Origin: Thamnaconus septentrionalis
Taxonomy: Eukaryota; Chordata; Actinopteri; Tetraodontiformes; Monacanthidae
Length of the DNA: 64,000 bases
Assembly: GCA_009823395.1 (NCBI GenBank)
Contig: CM020511.1
Span: 22,411,001 to 22,475,000 of the forward strand
Direction of reading: 5' to 3'
A program made the translations under genes and the position numbers. Shown here one piece after another: positions 11,394-22,480 of the stretch (position 1 is its first letter; each line of letters begins with the position of its first letter). The notes under the pieces were generated by a model. The model saw only the letters and a list, made by a program, of their open reading frames with translations. It was not told the origin of the DNA and made no database searches.

Positions 11394-11481
11394 AAAATCG
11401 AAAAAAGCTTCCGCACACTGCTCTCTTCTCTCTCTCTTCTCTTCTCTTCTCTTCTCAGTATGCGGGAGCTTTTTCGATTTT
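11394..11481. repeat. Near-perfect inverted repeat with pyrimidine-tract loop
   Basis: Left arm starts AAAATCGAAAAAAGC at 11394 and runs to about 11420; right arm ends GCTTTTTCGATTTT at 11481 and begins about 11456. Arms of about 26 bp differ at only about three positions including one single-base indel. The loop (about 11421-11455) is entirely C/T, built from CTCTT units. Confidence 0.85.
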
Positions 11482-12214
11482 GTTAGCGTCTTTTATAATT
11501 TTCCTGAGTAGGTTTTCTGCGCAAAAGTGTAAAAGCTTGTTTTCTTTCTTTCACCGCCTTGTCCCAATCACTATTCCACCACGGTACAATAACTCAATCC
11601 TTTGGGATTCCCTTACATGGAATTGTCCTTAAAGCTGCATCAAGAATCAATTTCCTCGAAAATGTAGAAATTGATCAAACTTAATTTGCCTTGGTAACTC
11701 CACACATCAATAATTAGACTCTCAAAAGGCAATACTCACAGACTTTATATTGGATGCCTGACTTAACAAAAGTAGCACCAGCGCCCCCCGCCCCCATCTG
11801 AATGATCACCCCATCTTTTCACAGGCAGATGTATCCTGGAATTACAAAATTGAGATGCAGTTTTAACCATGAGTGTGATCTGAAACTAGTTGTCTGGCAA
11901 AGCACACGCTAACACAGGGCACACACAGGTGCCAATCGCAGGTCGGGTCTATTTTGCGTGAAGTCAAACTGTTTTCAGTCAACAGAAAGAACTGGAAGAA
12001 CTGGTGACCTCTGCAGGTCCTCGTGTGACTCCCAGTAAATCAGGTTGCACTTTTCTCGCGGCCAGGCTGTGCTCACGTGCACGCGCCGCAGTCTGCGGTC
12101 ACTTCTGTCGAAATGTATTAAAGAGAATGAGCGTGTTTGAAGCTCGAGTTGGCACGTGAGGGGTAGATTCCATCAGCCAGACACAAAATAAATCGGCAGC
12201 TAAAGAACTAAATT

Positions 12215-12215
<1 letters not shown>
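11482..12215. other. Unassigned noncoding sequence
   Basis: No open frame with recognisable domains and no clear repeat termini. Confidence 0.4.
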
Positions 12216-12250
<35 letters not shown>

Positions 12251-12267
12251 CTCTCACTCTCTCTCTT
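12216..12267. repeat. (TC)n microsatellite
   Basis: TC dinucleotide tract with small interruptions. Confidence 0.97.
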
Positions 12268-12567
12268 CGGAAATAAAAGATAAAAGTCACAAATGCAAAG
12301 AAGTACAAATTATTCTGTTGTACTGTAAAGACAATATGTTGCCATCAGGTGGGTTGGTTCAATAAATAAACAGACAAACAATTGAATTGTATTGTACAAA
12401 TTCGATGAGGAAGTTTCATTGTTTTGAAACACAATGCAGCAGCGCTGTGTTGTGATGTTGTGGTGCAAAATCTACAAATAAGTCGTTCAATTCAGTCATT
12501 GCCTACATGATCAACTGCCACGACCAACCTCTGATCGATCATTGATTTTTTTTTTCAAATGGTTTCT

Positions 12568-12613
12568 ATTTATTTATTTATTTATATATTTATTTATTTA
12601 TTTATTTATTTAT
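12568..12613. repeat. (TTTA)n microsatellite
   Basis: Tetranucleotide TTTA repeats with one TATA interruption. Confidence 0.97.
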
Positions 12614-12740
12614 GTAGTTAGTACACAACCGCCGTGTCGCTTTGCCACCTTTTGCTCTCCACATCCACTAGGTGGCGTCAAGGGCGCGCAGTCTGAAAAA
12701 AAGAGACGCTCTTATGAAATTATTGCTCTGAAACGGCAAC

Positions 12741-12781
12741 TGTGTGTGTGTGTGTGCGCGCGCGCGCGCGCGCGTGTGTGT
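12741..12781. repeat. (TG)n(CG)n(TG)n alternating purine-pyrimidine tract
   Basis: About 16 bp TG, then about 18 bp of uninterrupted CG, then TG again. Alternating CG/TG of this length is the classical Z-DNA-forming composition. Confidence 0.95.
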
Positions 12782-14117
12782 AAAGCCCTGCAGTATTTGG
12801 CTGAAGACGAGCAGCATGAGGACAACACAGGCCGTACAGCAGCAGCCACAGCACGACATAAAGCAGACACACAACTTCAGGTTGCTTCACAAATCCTCCC
12901 ATCACCTCGTCAAGCGTGGCCTGGGCAGGAAGACAAAGTCAGTCCAACATCAAACATCATCTAATTACAGGAGAGAGAGACACACACACATATACACACC
13001 ACAGCAGCATTTTGTGAATGCAACCTGACTGCATTCTGTCCCCCAGCACCTGCCATCGAGATTTCGCAGATAGCAACGCAACACAAACAAAGGTGTGTTT
13101 TCTGAATCATCATCAAACAATTTGATGCTAACGTCCAGAAAGTCTTGGTACAAAGACCCACAACACACACTTTCGGAATCACAAAAATTTCAGACACGCC
13201 CACTTTCAGCAAAATAAAAATCGATCAAGCAATTCATCTGGTTTATTTACTAAATAAACCTGAAACCAGTTCACTGGCTGGAAATCCCGCAGGGATTTTA
13301 TGGGGTTTAGGAGTTTTTATCAGTTGTAGCATTGCTGCTGATTGTCAAGGAAATTACCTCAGTGTCGCATCAAACTCCCCCTGATTCGTCTGTGACACTG
13401 CTCGTAACGACACCCGAGGTTTTACTTTCTTTTTATATCGTGTACATAGAATTTGACTTCAGTTTGTCTTTGGTGGACCGGCTGTACTCGTGCACCTGTA
13501 GCACCTGTAGCACCAGCAACACCTGTTGCTCCCGCAGTGATGACTCCAGGCATGATTCTTTTCCTCAGTGAACCTGACTGTGTTAAAGCATTATTTTGCA
13601 GAGACTGAAAGTTTAAAGTTGTACTCAATAAAACTGATGCATGGATTCTGAGGTTCTGGCAGCAGGAAAATGAGGATGATTATATCCTACTTATTATTTG
13701 TAATCTGCTGTTTGTTTTTGAATTTGTATCCGGTTTGGCGCCCATGTGGGAATTGTGCAAACTGCTGCCATTATCGCCTCCGGTCAACTGGTTTCTGGGA
13801 AGGCGCAGGTTTGATTCTCTAAAACGTTTCCTGGCTCAGAGCGAGGAAAATGAAACATGACTGTTTTTGTTTTTTGGGGGATGGAAATTTGCAAAGGTTC
13901 CACAGTGCATAAAAGGTCAGTGCAGAGGGACGTCACCGTTCTACTTAAGTGACATTTTTCTGTGTCTCTGTTTCTTCCGTTTGGCCAAAATTCTGCCAAC
14001 GCACACTCATACGTACAGCATTTCCATCACATGCATCTTTTTTTTTTTTTTTTTTTTTTAAAGAAAGTCTTTTCACATAGCACTTTCAGCAGGTAACTTA
14101 CCCTCCCCTCCCCCCAT

Positions 14118-14149
<32 letters not shown>
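14118..14149. repeat. (CA)n microsatellite
   Basis: CA repeat of about 16 units following a C-rich stretch. Confidence 0.97.
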
Positions 14150-14151
<2 letters not shown>

Positions 14152-14295
14152 GGATTACAGCCACAGGACATCTGGACTTTTCTCCTCAGCTTGACAAGCA
14201 AATAAAAAGAGTCTGTAAATGTTTCACCCGCTGGCCGTGGGGATGAAAGATCAATTGAATTTTTTTTTTTTTTAATAAACCACAATGTCTTTTTC

Positions 14296-14339
14296 TGTGT
14301 GTGTGTGTGTGTGTGTGTTTGTGTGTGCGTGCACACACA
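14296..14339. repeat. (GT)n microsatellite
   Basis: GT repeat with a TTT interruption, ending in GCGTGCACACACA. Confidence 0.97.
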
Positions 14340-14437
14340 TCATGGGAAAGAAGGACAGAAGTGCGAAAGAGTAGCGTAGCATAAATTAAGATTAAAACCA
14401 GCCACCACAGCTTCCGAAAAAAAAAGTGTACACAGAA

Positions 14438-14464
<27 letters not shown>
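14438..14464. repeat. (CA)n microsatellite
   Basis: CA repeat of about 13 units. Confidence 0.97.
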
Positions 14465-14468
<4 letters not shown>

Positions 14469-14818
14469 GTGGCAACTCCCTATGTGTCTGTCTGTGGAAA
14501 AAGTTCCTGCTTCAGTGCAGCTTCAGCAACAAACTTTTTTTTGACTCAAGATTTGTTTTGCTGAAACACTTCCACCAAAACAAAACCGAAAAAAAAAAAA
14601 TATATATTTCTGGCCGACTAGCTGGAGTGGAACAGATTCTCCCTCTCAGGATTGACGCCCAGTTGGTTGTGATGCACCAAAGGCCCCTAAATTTTGATAA
14701 AATATGTCATAAATGCACAATAAAAAAAAACCCTCTGATCTCTGATCAGTCAGTTTCGAGGCACACGGTTTGACTCCCTGTGGGCCTGGTGGGACTATCC
14801 CTCCCCCGGCCCTCCCTC

Positions 14819-14828
14819 CGACACACAC

Positions 14829-14896
<68 letters not shown>
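14819..14896. repeat. (CA)n microsatellite
   Basis: CA repeat of about 39 units with one GC variant. Confidence 0.98.
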
Positions 14897-14899
<3 letters not shown>

Positions 14900-15640
14900 G
14901 AGACAGTTCCTTCCTTATTCACAGGAAAGGGGAAATAAACTCTTCAAGTTCAGCAGAAAAAAGCAGAGGGCAGCAGAGAGCGAGCGAAGCAGGGCTGTGC
15001 ATGTGGGGGGGGTATGTTTGGTCACATAGGCTGGCAGACAAAAGGCCTTTTGTCTGTTGGAGAATGTGGCTCATTCTCTGGCTTCTCCTTTGTGCATGTG
15101 TGTGTGTGTGCTGCCTCCCAGCCAGTGTTGACAGCAAACACAGGTCCTGCTCATTCCAACGTTCCGCGAATGGAAAAGTTCTCAGAACCCAGAAAAGACA
15201 TCAGAACAAAAATACATTAATAAATAGAGATAAAGAAAGAACTTTATAGGAGTTGTCGGTTCTAAATGGTCCGTCCGGCCGTGACCAGTGAGTCAGTGAG
15301 TTTCTGCCCCGGTGACTCCCACAGGGCATCGGTCCACTGGACACATAAAGCGGTTTTGCTGAATCACGACCACACCAAATCTGGATTTTAATGAGAGTCC
15401 TGCTGTCAGGTAACATAGCCTTAAAAAGATCAAAGAGTTTGAACGTTTATGAGGTTGAGTAATAAGATAAGGTGATGACGTGATGTGCAAAGTCCAGAAT
15501 TTTTATTTATTTATTATTATTTTTTACGTTCGGGAAATTTTGACAATCTGTCTGATTTGAAAAGTGAAAGTTTTTCTTTTTTTCAGAAGACCCATAGGTG
15601 AATGTGTTACTGTTGTGTTGTGTTGTGATATGGTGCTGGA

Positions 15641-16568
15641 TTAACCCTTTAAGCGCCATCATTTTTTCAAGAAAATATTCAATTTTGATATCAAGATTTC
15701 AAATGGCTGTGGCTTGAAATTGGTTAGAGATAAAGCCATACTGTAATTGAGAAAATATTCAGTAAACCCAAACGTTTTGTTTGTTTGTTTTTGTATTATG
15801 TCAGATGTCAGGGGTCTGTATGTCAGATCCCTGTCTCCACAATACCCCACAGGCTCATCAAAATGTTTTATCCACTTTTGATCATTTTCCACATATCTCA
15901 AACAGACCCAGCCATCATCACTGTAATTTACAGGGTGACCGCGAACATCCCTGCTGCTTCCACCTGCACTGGCTGGGCATTTCCTCCCACAGCTTTTACC
16001 ACGTTGATCACTAACTCCCTGCGCCCTCCGTCACCATGAGCGGTGTTTTGAGCACTCCTGCTTCCCCCACCACGTCCCCTCATCCTCACTCGCCGATTAC
16101 TCCCACCACACCCCGGCCACGCTGAGGCGAAGCATGCGCTGCTTGGTGACTGTCGTGGCGCATCGCCTCGCTGCCGCTGCGACTTTGCTCTCACGGGATG
16201 ACGGAACATCATCGTCAGAGTGCGAATATTCCTCTTCGTTATCTGAGTCAGCCATTACTTGACGAAGTACTTCTTCAACGAACAAACCTCTTGGCAATGT
16301 ATTCTCGGCAGAATTCGCTGTCTCTCTCTCTGCTCCCACTACAGCCACTTCCTCGTCTCCTCGACTGAGGCGGGTTTTCTCTCTCTTTATACTCCAAAAT
16401 CTGAATATAAACACCCCCACAAATGCTGCTCAGATTGAAACCACAGGTGTCTGCCATCTCCTGGTGTAAAGTAGTCACTACTTTTAGCACCACATTTGCC
16501 GCTATGGCCTGTTTAATTCAGCAATGACGCTTGTCGCAATTTTGCGACCATGGCGCCTAAAGGGTTAA
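15641..16568 (-). mobile_element. piggyBac-like nonautonomous element
   Basis: TTAA lies at both outer ends (15641-15644 and 16565-16568). Inside are terminal inverted repeats: left CCCTTTAAGCGCCAT, right (reverse complement) CCCTTTAGGCGCCAT, with one mismatch. TTAA target and CCC-starting termini are diagnostic of piggyBac. On the minus strand an ATG at 16252 starts a short acidic open stretch (MADSDNEEEYSHSDDD), like the acidic N-terminus of piggyBac transposases, but it soon loses the frame. No DDBD catalytic core or Cys-rich C-terminus is visible, so the element is an internally deleted derivative. Confidence 0.8.
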
Positions 16569-18152
16569 AGGGAAAAGTCACAAAACTTTTATGTCCAGCA
16601 ACAAGATGAGATGCAAACCGAAATCTTCCAGCCTCAGTTTTATGAAAATCTGGCCGTTGTGATGTCACATAGGGCATCGGGACCTCTCCCAGGTCACTGA
16701 AGAGTGTTTTTATTTATTTTTTTGTCGTTAATAATTAATTATGCGCAGCAGCTCCAGAAGACCAAAAAAAGAGAGTCCGGTCACATGCGACTCTGCCTGT
16801 TGACCTCAATAGACTCATGGCAGTTTTACACCACAGGAAGTCCGGTCGTTGTAATTGTTTTATGACGTGACCTGAATTTTCTGGACATTCTGTCTTGTCA
16901 CGTCATCCAGTTGTTGCAACTGTGGCTACGGCGGCTGCATCAGCCACAGGCGTGTCGCCGGTTTCCCCTCGTTGCACGGTGACGTTTCGACGACGCCTTG
17001 TGACTCCACGGCGTCACACCCTGGGGCATGGCCGTAACTAGCTTTGATACCCGAGGTAAATACTTTGGTTACTTAGTCATGGGAATGTTTTTTTATATAA
17101 AAATATATATTTTAGAAAAAACATAAACATTTAATTCATAGAACGATCACAAACTATGTTAGCCGTTACAGCCAACAATCAGGAGTTGTGCTTCTATATA
17201 AAAAAATAAAATAAAATAAAATAAAATGAGTTGTGTTTCTACATATAAGGTCACGTAACTTTTAGCCTTACACGTCACGCCACAGCGTGTCACGTGTACC
17301 GGCACTCACTGGACATGTTGTGGTTTTGGGGTGAAGAAGAGGAAGAAAAAAAATCTGCGCGTGCTAAGATCTAAATTGGACGTAATGCCAGTTTGCGCAT
17401 TTTTTCATGATAGTAGTTTTGTTGAAACAAAAAGAAAACACTACTTTGCAGCAGCTGCATGCACTTGCCCATGACAAATTTAAACTCTGAAGAACTTACT
17501 TTGCATTTAAAATAATGTATTGTAAAAAACTGAACGCAATGTTCTGTCATGCGTAGGAGAAACTTTTGTCTACATACTTACTCAGTTATTATTGTTAAGG
17601 ATAACTTTAAAGAAACTCTTAAGTGACCAACGTGAAATGGTCCCAATTGTCAAGTTTACTGTGGTAGAAAATATTGCTGGTCTTTCTCAACTGATATGAC
17701 ACAAAGTTATTCATAAACCAGACTCATTTCAAGCGTAGCAACTGTTAGCAACTGTTAGCTAAGCATTTTATTTTCTCTTGCATAAACATCTTAATTTTTC
17801 ACTGACTGCTAACTAGTTTCAAATTGGTCTCACTTTTCTGCAGTTGGGCTGTGATGTGTACAATGATAGTGTAGAAGCGTCATTCTCATATGCACCATGC
17901 AACTTTATTTTTCTTTTCCTCCCACACAGACAAAAGAAAATGTCAAAAAGACCCAGGCAGAAGAATACCTTACACTGATTTGAATTTGTTCTCAAATGCT
18001 TAACGGGTTAATGAGATGGGGGAAGGTATTATTTGTCACATTTGCATCAACTAATCGTAAGCCTGTCTGTCTGTCTGTCCTTTTTATGTACTTTCAGTGA
18101 GTTGAACCCTCTGGACAGGATTCAAACAGCCATCCCAAACTCCAATAATACA
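16569..18152. other. Unassigned noncoding sequence
   Basis: AT-rich DNA without recognisable coding potential. It includes an (AAAT)-type run near 17200-17226 and a short (CTGT)n run near 18064-18079. Confidence 0.4.
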
Positions 18153-18154
18153 TA

Positions 18155-18990
18155 CAGTTGAAACCAGAAGTTTACATACACTGTGCAAAAACACACAACA
18201 CACTTCTTTTTTTTCCCACTGTCTGAAGTTAAATCAGACTAAATCTCTCCTGTTTCAGGTCAATTGGGATTACCAAAATTATTTCATTTTGCTAAATGTC
18301 ACAATAATGAGAAAGAGTATATTTTAGATATTTTTTTTATTACTTTCTTTGAGGTCAAAAATGTACATACACAAAAAGTCCTTCAAACAATGTGGGGAAG
18401 CCCAGATGATGATGTCATGGCTTTGGAAGCTCCTGATAGGTTAACTGACAACATGTGAGTTAATTGAAGGCACACTTGGGGATGTATTTTAAGGCCACAC
18501 CTCAAACACTCTGCTTCCTTGTTTAAAATCATGGGAAAATCAAAAGAAATCAGCCAAGAAATCAGGGAGAGAATTGTGGAGCTCCACAAGTCTGGTTCAT
18601 CCTTGGGTGCCACTTCCAGATGCTTGAAGTGCTACCTTCATCTGTTCAAACAATTATACGCAAGAGTAAACATCACGGGAATGTCCAGCCATCACACCGC
18701 TCAGGATGGAGACAGGCTCTGTGTCCCAGAGATGAACGTGTTTTGGTCTGAAATGTGCTAACCAACCCTAGAACAAAAGCTAAAGATCTTGTGAAGATGC
18801 TGGCTGAAGCTGGTAGGAAAGTGTCATTATCCACAGTGAAACGAGTCCTGCACTGACATGGGCGAGAAAGAAGCCATTACTCCTAAAGAAACATAAAAAA
18901 AATCCAGATTTCAGTTTGCAAAAAGACACCAAGACATAGACCTTAATTTCTGGAGACGTGTCCTGTGGTCTGATGAAACTAAAGTGCAGT
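18155..18990 (+). mobile_element. Tc1-like transposon, 3'-truncated
   Basis: A TA (18153-18154) precedes the terminus CAGTTGAAACCAGAAG and TTTACATACAC, matching the ends of Tc1-like elements common in fish; an inner repeat with GTACATACAC occurs near 18362-18371 (IR-DR arrangement). The transposase starts at 18531 (MGKSKEISQEIRERIVELHK, then SGSSLGATSRCLK), the DNA-binding domain, and degenerate pieces continue to DETK at about 18975-18986, close to the first catalytic Asp. Frameshifts and stops are frequent and the rest of the DDE domain and right terminus are missing. Confidence 0.88.
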
Positions 18991-19029
18991 ATTTATCGGA
19001 ATACGAAAAACGTTTGAAATGACCAAGTG

Positions 19030-19131
19030 CAAACAGGGCCTCAGTGTCTGCGGGGTTCTCTCAATGTTCTCCCTGTGTATGCTGGGTTCTCTCCAGGTTC
19101 TCCAGCTTCCTCCCACAGTCCAAGAATATGC
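19030..19131 (+). repeat. SINE-like repeat, 5' fragment
   Basis: Contains CAGGTTCTCCAGCTTCC and TCCCACAGTCCAAGAATATG, matching the 5' half of copy 1 (1414-1490). It ends before the segment shared by copies 2-4. Confidence 0.65.
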
Positions 19132-19328
19132 ATTGTTATAGGCTTTCCTGAGCCCATGTGTCAGGCCTCTACTCACCACAGAAGAGATCAAGCTGTCTAG
19201 CCTGAGGTCTGAACTCCACTCCATCGAGAGCCTCCTGGATGATGTCCTCCAAAGGCAATCCCTGCTCCTCTCCCAGTTGGACTGTCTGCAGCCCCCCGCT
19301 CCCTGCGGCACTGAGAGTACAGCACTTA

Positions 19329-19575
19329 GGGCCAATTCCAATTCCTCCCTTAACTCCTCAATCTCAACCCTCGCCCTTAACCCTCAATCTTTGGCCCTCA
19401 ATCTTGGCCCAAGGGTGGTGCCGGAGAATGTCAATATTGAGGGCGATACAGCCCTTAAACTTGTCCCTCAACTTGATGTTCTGAGAATTGGGACAGCACT
19501 TGCACTTAACGGGAGCGCGCATTTTTGAGATTGAGGGTTGAGATTGAGGGTTAAGGGAGGAATTGGAATTCACCC
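19329..19575. mobile_element. Short MITE (internally deleted copy)
   Basis: Termini are long inverted repeats: left GGGCCAATTCCAATTCC, right (reverse complement) GGGTGAATTCCAATTCC, continuing through CTCCCTTAAC and CTCAATCTCAACC. The flanks are TTA (19326-19328) and TTT (19576-19578), compatible with a mutated 3-bp duplication. It is inserted in LINE ORF1. The longer relative is at 34742-35417; this copy lacks the interior between CTTGGCCC and AAGGGTGGTGCC. Confidence 0.85.
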
Positions 19576-19971
19576 TTTGTGATGGTCCCGGTCCATCACT
19601 CCTCCTGGACGTCTGTTGTGAAGAAGGGGAGAAGGATCTCTCTTCCTATGTTCTCACCTGACGAGGATAATAACTTAGAGGTACGTAAACTGTCTCAGAG
19701 CAACCTATCTCGGTCTGCTCCAAAGCTGGGATAAAGTGTTGTAAATCCCCGATAACTCCATTATCTCATAGGAAACGGCATTGATACTTTTCTCCTCCCG
19801 ACGTCTCTGACCTCGAGTGCGCTCCGCCTAGCCTCTAGCTGTCCTCCTGTCTGTTCAACGGAGCTCTGGTCACCACGGTGACGTCATCCCAAGTCGCAGC
19901 CCACCAGGTACAAATGTTTCAATTAGCTCCACTGTCTGTAGCGCTGCCCCGGGCAATGTGGCTAACTCTTT

Positions 19972-20550
19972 GTGTATAATGGTGGATGTAAAGACCAACA
20001 ACCTGAAATCCTCATCATTGGTTACTCCATCATCCGTTATGTTGAAATCCCAGGCGCAATCACTTACTGTCTATCTGGCGCCAAAGTTACAGTCATTATG
20101 AAACTGACCTCGGTGCTCATAGATTGCCACCCCTGTGCTCACACACTGATTGTTCACCTGTCCACAAATGACGTTGTGGATAAACAATCCGTTATGCTCT
20201 GTGATCAACTAGAGTCTCTCGCAATCAAAACTCAGAGCCTGGGCAGGACCAGCATCTTTTCTGGTCCTGTTTTAGCTCCTTCAAAAAGCCCTGAGCATTT
20301 CAGTTGTCTCTACAGTCTCCATGAATGGCTGAAATGCTATTGCACTGCAACGGGGCATGGCTTCCTTGGTAACTTTAACTTTTTTTGGACCAGACGTCAC
20401 CTTCATAAACCAGATGGCCAGCTGTTTGGTGCACTTTCTATTAGGATGCACCTAATAGAAAGTGCACCAAACAGCTTGCTCAAAACTTCATACAACATAT
20501 TGTTTTTAACTCTGACTGATATCCACCTCAGCATGACCCCGCATCAGTAG
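19972..20550 (+). pseudogene. LINE ORF1 esterase-like (SGNH) domain
   Basis: An open stretch encoding EILIIGYSIIRYVEIPGAIT (block I; the usual GDS catalytic serine motif reads GYS here), then LIVHLSTNDVVDKQS (block with the Asn of GTND-type motifs, here STND), then GRTSIFSGPVLAP and a C-terminal FWTRRHLHKPDGQ. SGNH-fold esterase domains occur in ORF1 of CR1/L2-group LINEs. A fold-back palindrome at 20420-20476 disrupts the C-terminal part, so residues after about 20450 are not ancestral. Loss of the catalytic Asp next to Ser and the disrupted end argue against activity. Confidence 0.8.
20420..20476. repeat. Perfect 26-bp inverted repeat with 5-nt loop
   Basis: Arms 20420-20445 and 20451-20476 are exact reverse complements (left arm begins AGCTGTTTGGTGCAC), separated by ATGCA. 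The palindrome lies within the LINE ORF1 coding sequence, where one arm replaces expected coding sequence. Confidence 0.95.
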
Positions 20551-21838
20551 ATTCTCCCATCCACTATAACAAACATTTTTCCACGGGTGCTTCTCCATCT
20601 TTAATATACCGACTAGGGTGACGTCAAACAGCGCCACCTACAGACCGAGACGCTCTGCTAACTCTTCTACAAGATCAAACTTAGTTTCCATTCCACTTAC
20701 TTCTGCAATTAAACCAGGACCATGTTCATCTCAACATAAAATGCACCTTTCTGTATCATCTGCTGAGGTCATTTCTAACAGTACAGTTGTCTTCTGCCTA
20801 TTGAATGTAGGTTAAAAATAAAAATAACTACAAATGCTACCCTGACCCCCTTAATTCCTTCCCTTCTTTTGAGTCCCTAAACTTCTTTCTGTATGGCCAG
20901 TAGCTGATACTGTGTTTTAATCTATACACCACCAAAAGCTAACACTGGCTTTATCCAAGAGTTTACAGAATTTCTTTCTTCTATCATGACCAAATATGAT
21001 AGAGTTCTTATCCCTTGCTGATTTTAATATCCACTTTTGTTGTCCTTAAATGTCCTGTTTTACCGCTGATGTCATTAACCTTTATGACTGTTTTAACTTT
21101 GAGCAAACGGTCAATAACCCATCTCACAACAAGGGACATATTCTTGACCATGTGTTGTCCTGTGGTGTTTTGCTTAACAACATCCATATGCTTGAATTTA
21201 GTCTCTCTGATCACAAGGTTATAATTTTCCATACACAGCTCCACTTCCTGCCAATAAGCCTTCTTCTTGTATTTGGTCACAGTCTTTTGACAAAAAGTCA
21301 GCTAGTAGTTTTAGACAATATTTCCTAGCTGCCTCTACTAACAATTTTTGATTCAGCAGGATCTTTCTATGGACGATTTAGTGGAGAATTTTAACAGCAC
21401 ATGTCAGACTATCCTTGATGACATCGCCCCATCACAAACAAATGAGCGAAACATAATGTCCTCCCTTGGCTTAATGACTTGACTAAGGACCTGAAGAGGC
21501 AGTGTAGGAAAGCTAAGTGAAAATGGAGAAAGGATAATGTTACAGTATCTCTTTATCAGGAGATTAATCTCTTTATCAAGACATTAGGACCTTAGGAGTC
21601 TTATGCAGGCATACCAACAGTCAGTTAAGGAAGCTAGAGACACATACTTTTCTAATCTAATTGCTGGAAACTACCACAAACCAAGGGTCTTATTCCAGGC
21701 CATCAACTCTGTGGTCGGCCTTTTGCCTACCCAGCCAATGGAAGAGATCAGGCTCCATATTTCATTGCCCTGACATCCTCTCTATCATCAACTGTTCACT
21801 GTTCACTAGTTTCTTCCTGTCCAGTTTTTGAAAAGCAA

Positions 21839-22480
21839 TTGTTCAACCTCTTCTTTCAACCTCTTGTTTTTAAAAATTTCAGACCTATTTCTAATTTCCC
21901 GTTTAAGTCAAAAATTCTAGAAAAGTCTGTTGCGTCTCAACCAATGTCTGACATGAATAACTCCAGCATATTTGAGAAATATCAATTCCATGCCCATCAT
22001 AGTACGGAAACAGCTCTCATAAAGGTCTCCAATGACCTACTAACTGCCGCTGACTCTGGGACATGTGCAATACAAATTCTACTGGATTTTAGTTCTGCGT
22101 TTGATAGAGTTGACCTTGACATCCTCTTAAATCGCCTGGAGAACTATGTAGGCATTAAAGATACTGCTTGTGCCTGGTTTCGCTCATACGTAGCTGATAG
22201 ATTGTTCTCAGTTGCCATAGTTTTTCTCGTCCCCAGCTCCTCTCACTTGCGGTGGGCCTCAGGGTTCAATTCTTGGTCCATTGCTTTTTTAACCTTAATC
22301 CTGGTAGCGATACAACCCAACTTTGTTCTGTGTTGGCTTGTCTCTCCGACATCAATTGCTGGATGTCTCAAAACTTCCTCCAGCTAAATGAATCCAAGTC
22401 TGAAGTCCTTCTTTTCGGTCCGCCCAACCTAACCGATGATCTGAAAAACAAACCCAGGGATCTGTCTTTCAATGTTCAGC
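21839..22480 (+). pseudogene. LINE ORF2 reverse transcriptase remnant
   Basis: Encodes FRPISNFPFKSKILEKSVAS (RT start), HHSTETALIKVSNDLLTAAD, ILLDFSSAFDRVDLDILLNR (first catalytic Asp in the DFSSAFD motif) and [19 protein letters not shown]. The second catalytic box is degraded. After a frame change [20 protein letters not shown] and GPPNL follow, the thumb/connection region. C-terminal pieces (HAFISLRLNYCN, LVQNSAARLL, and a WN-LP motif) continue in mixed frames to about 23050. Confidence 0.85.

Larger units (their letters stand above)
12782..15640. other. Noncoding, microsatellite-rich interval
   Basis: No recognisable gene. Apart from the four CA/GT repeats listed separately, it holds a poly(T) run at 14039-14059 and a 21-nt palindrome (GGTTTATTTA and its complement around a single C) at 13240-13260. 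Confidence 0.5.
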
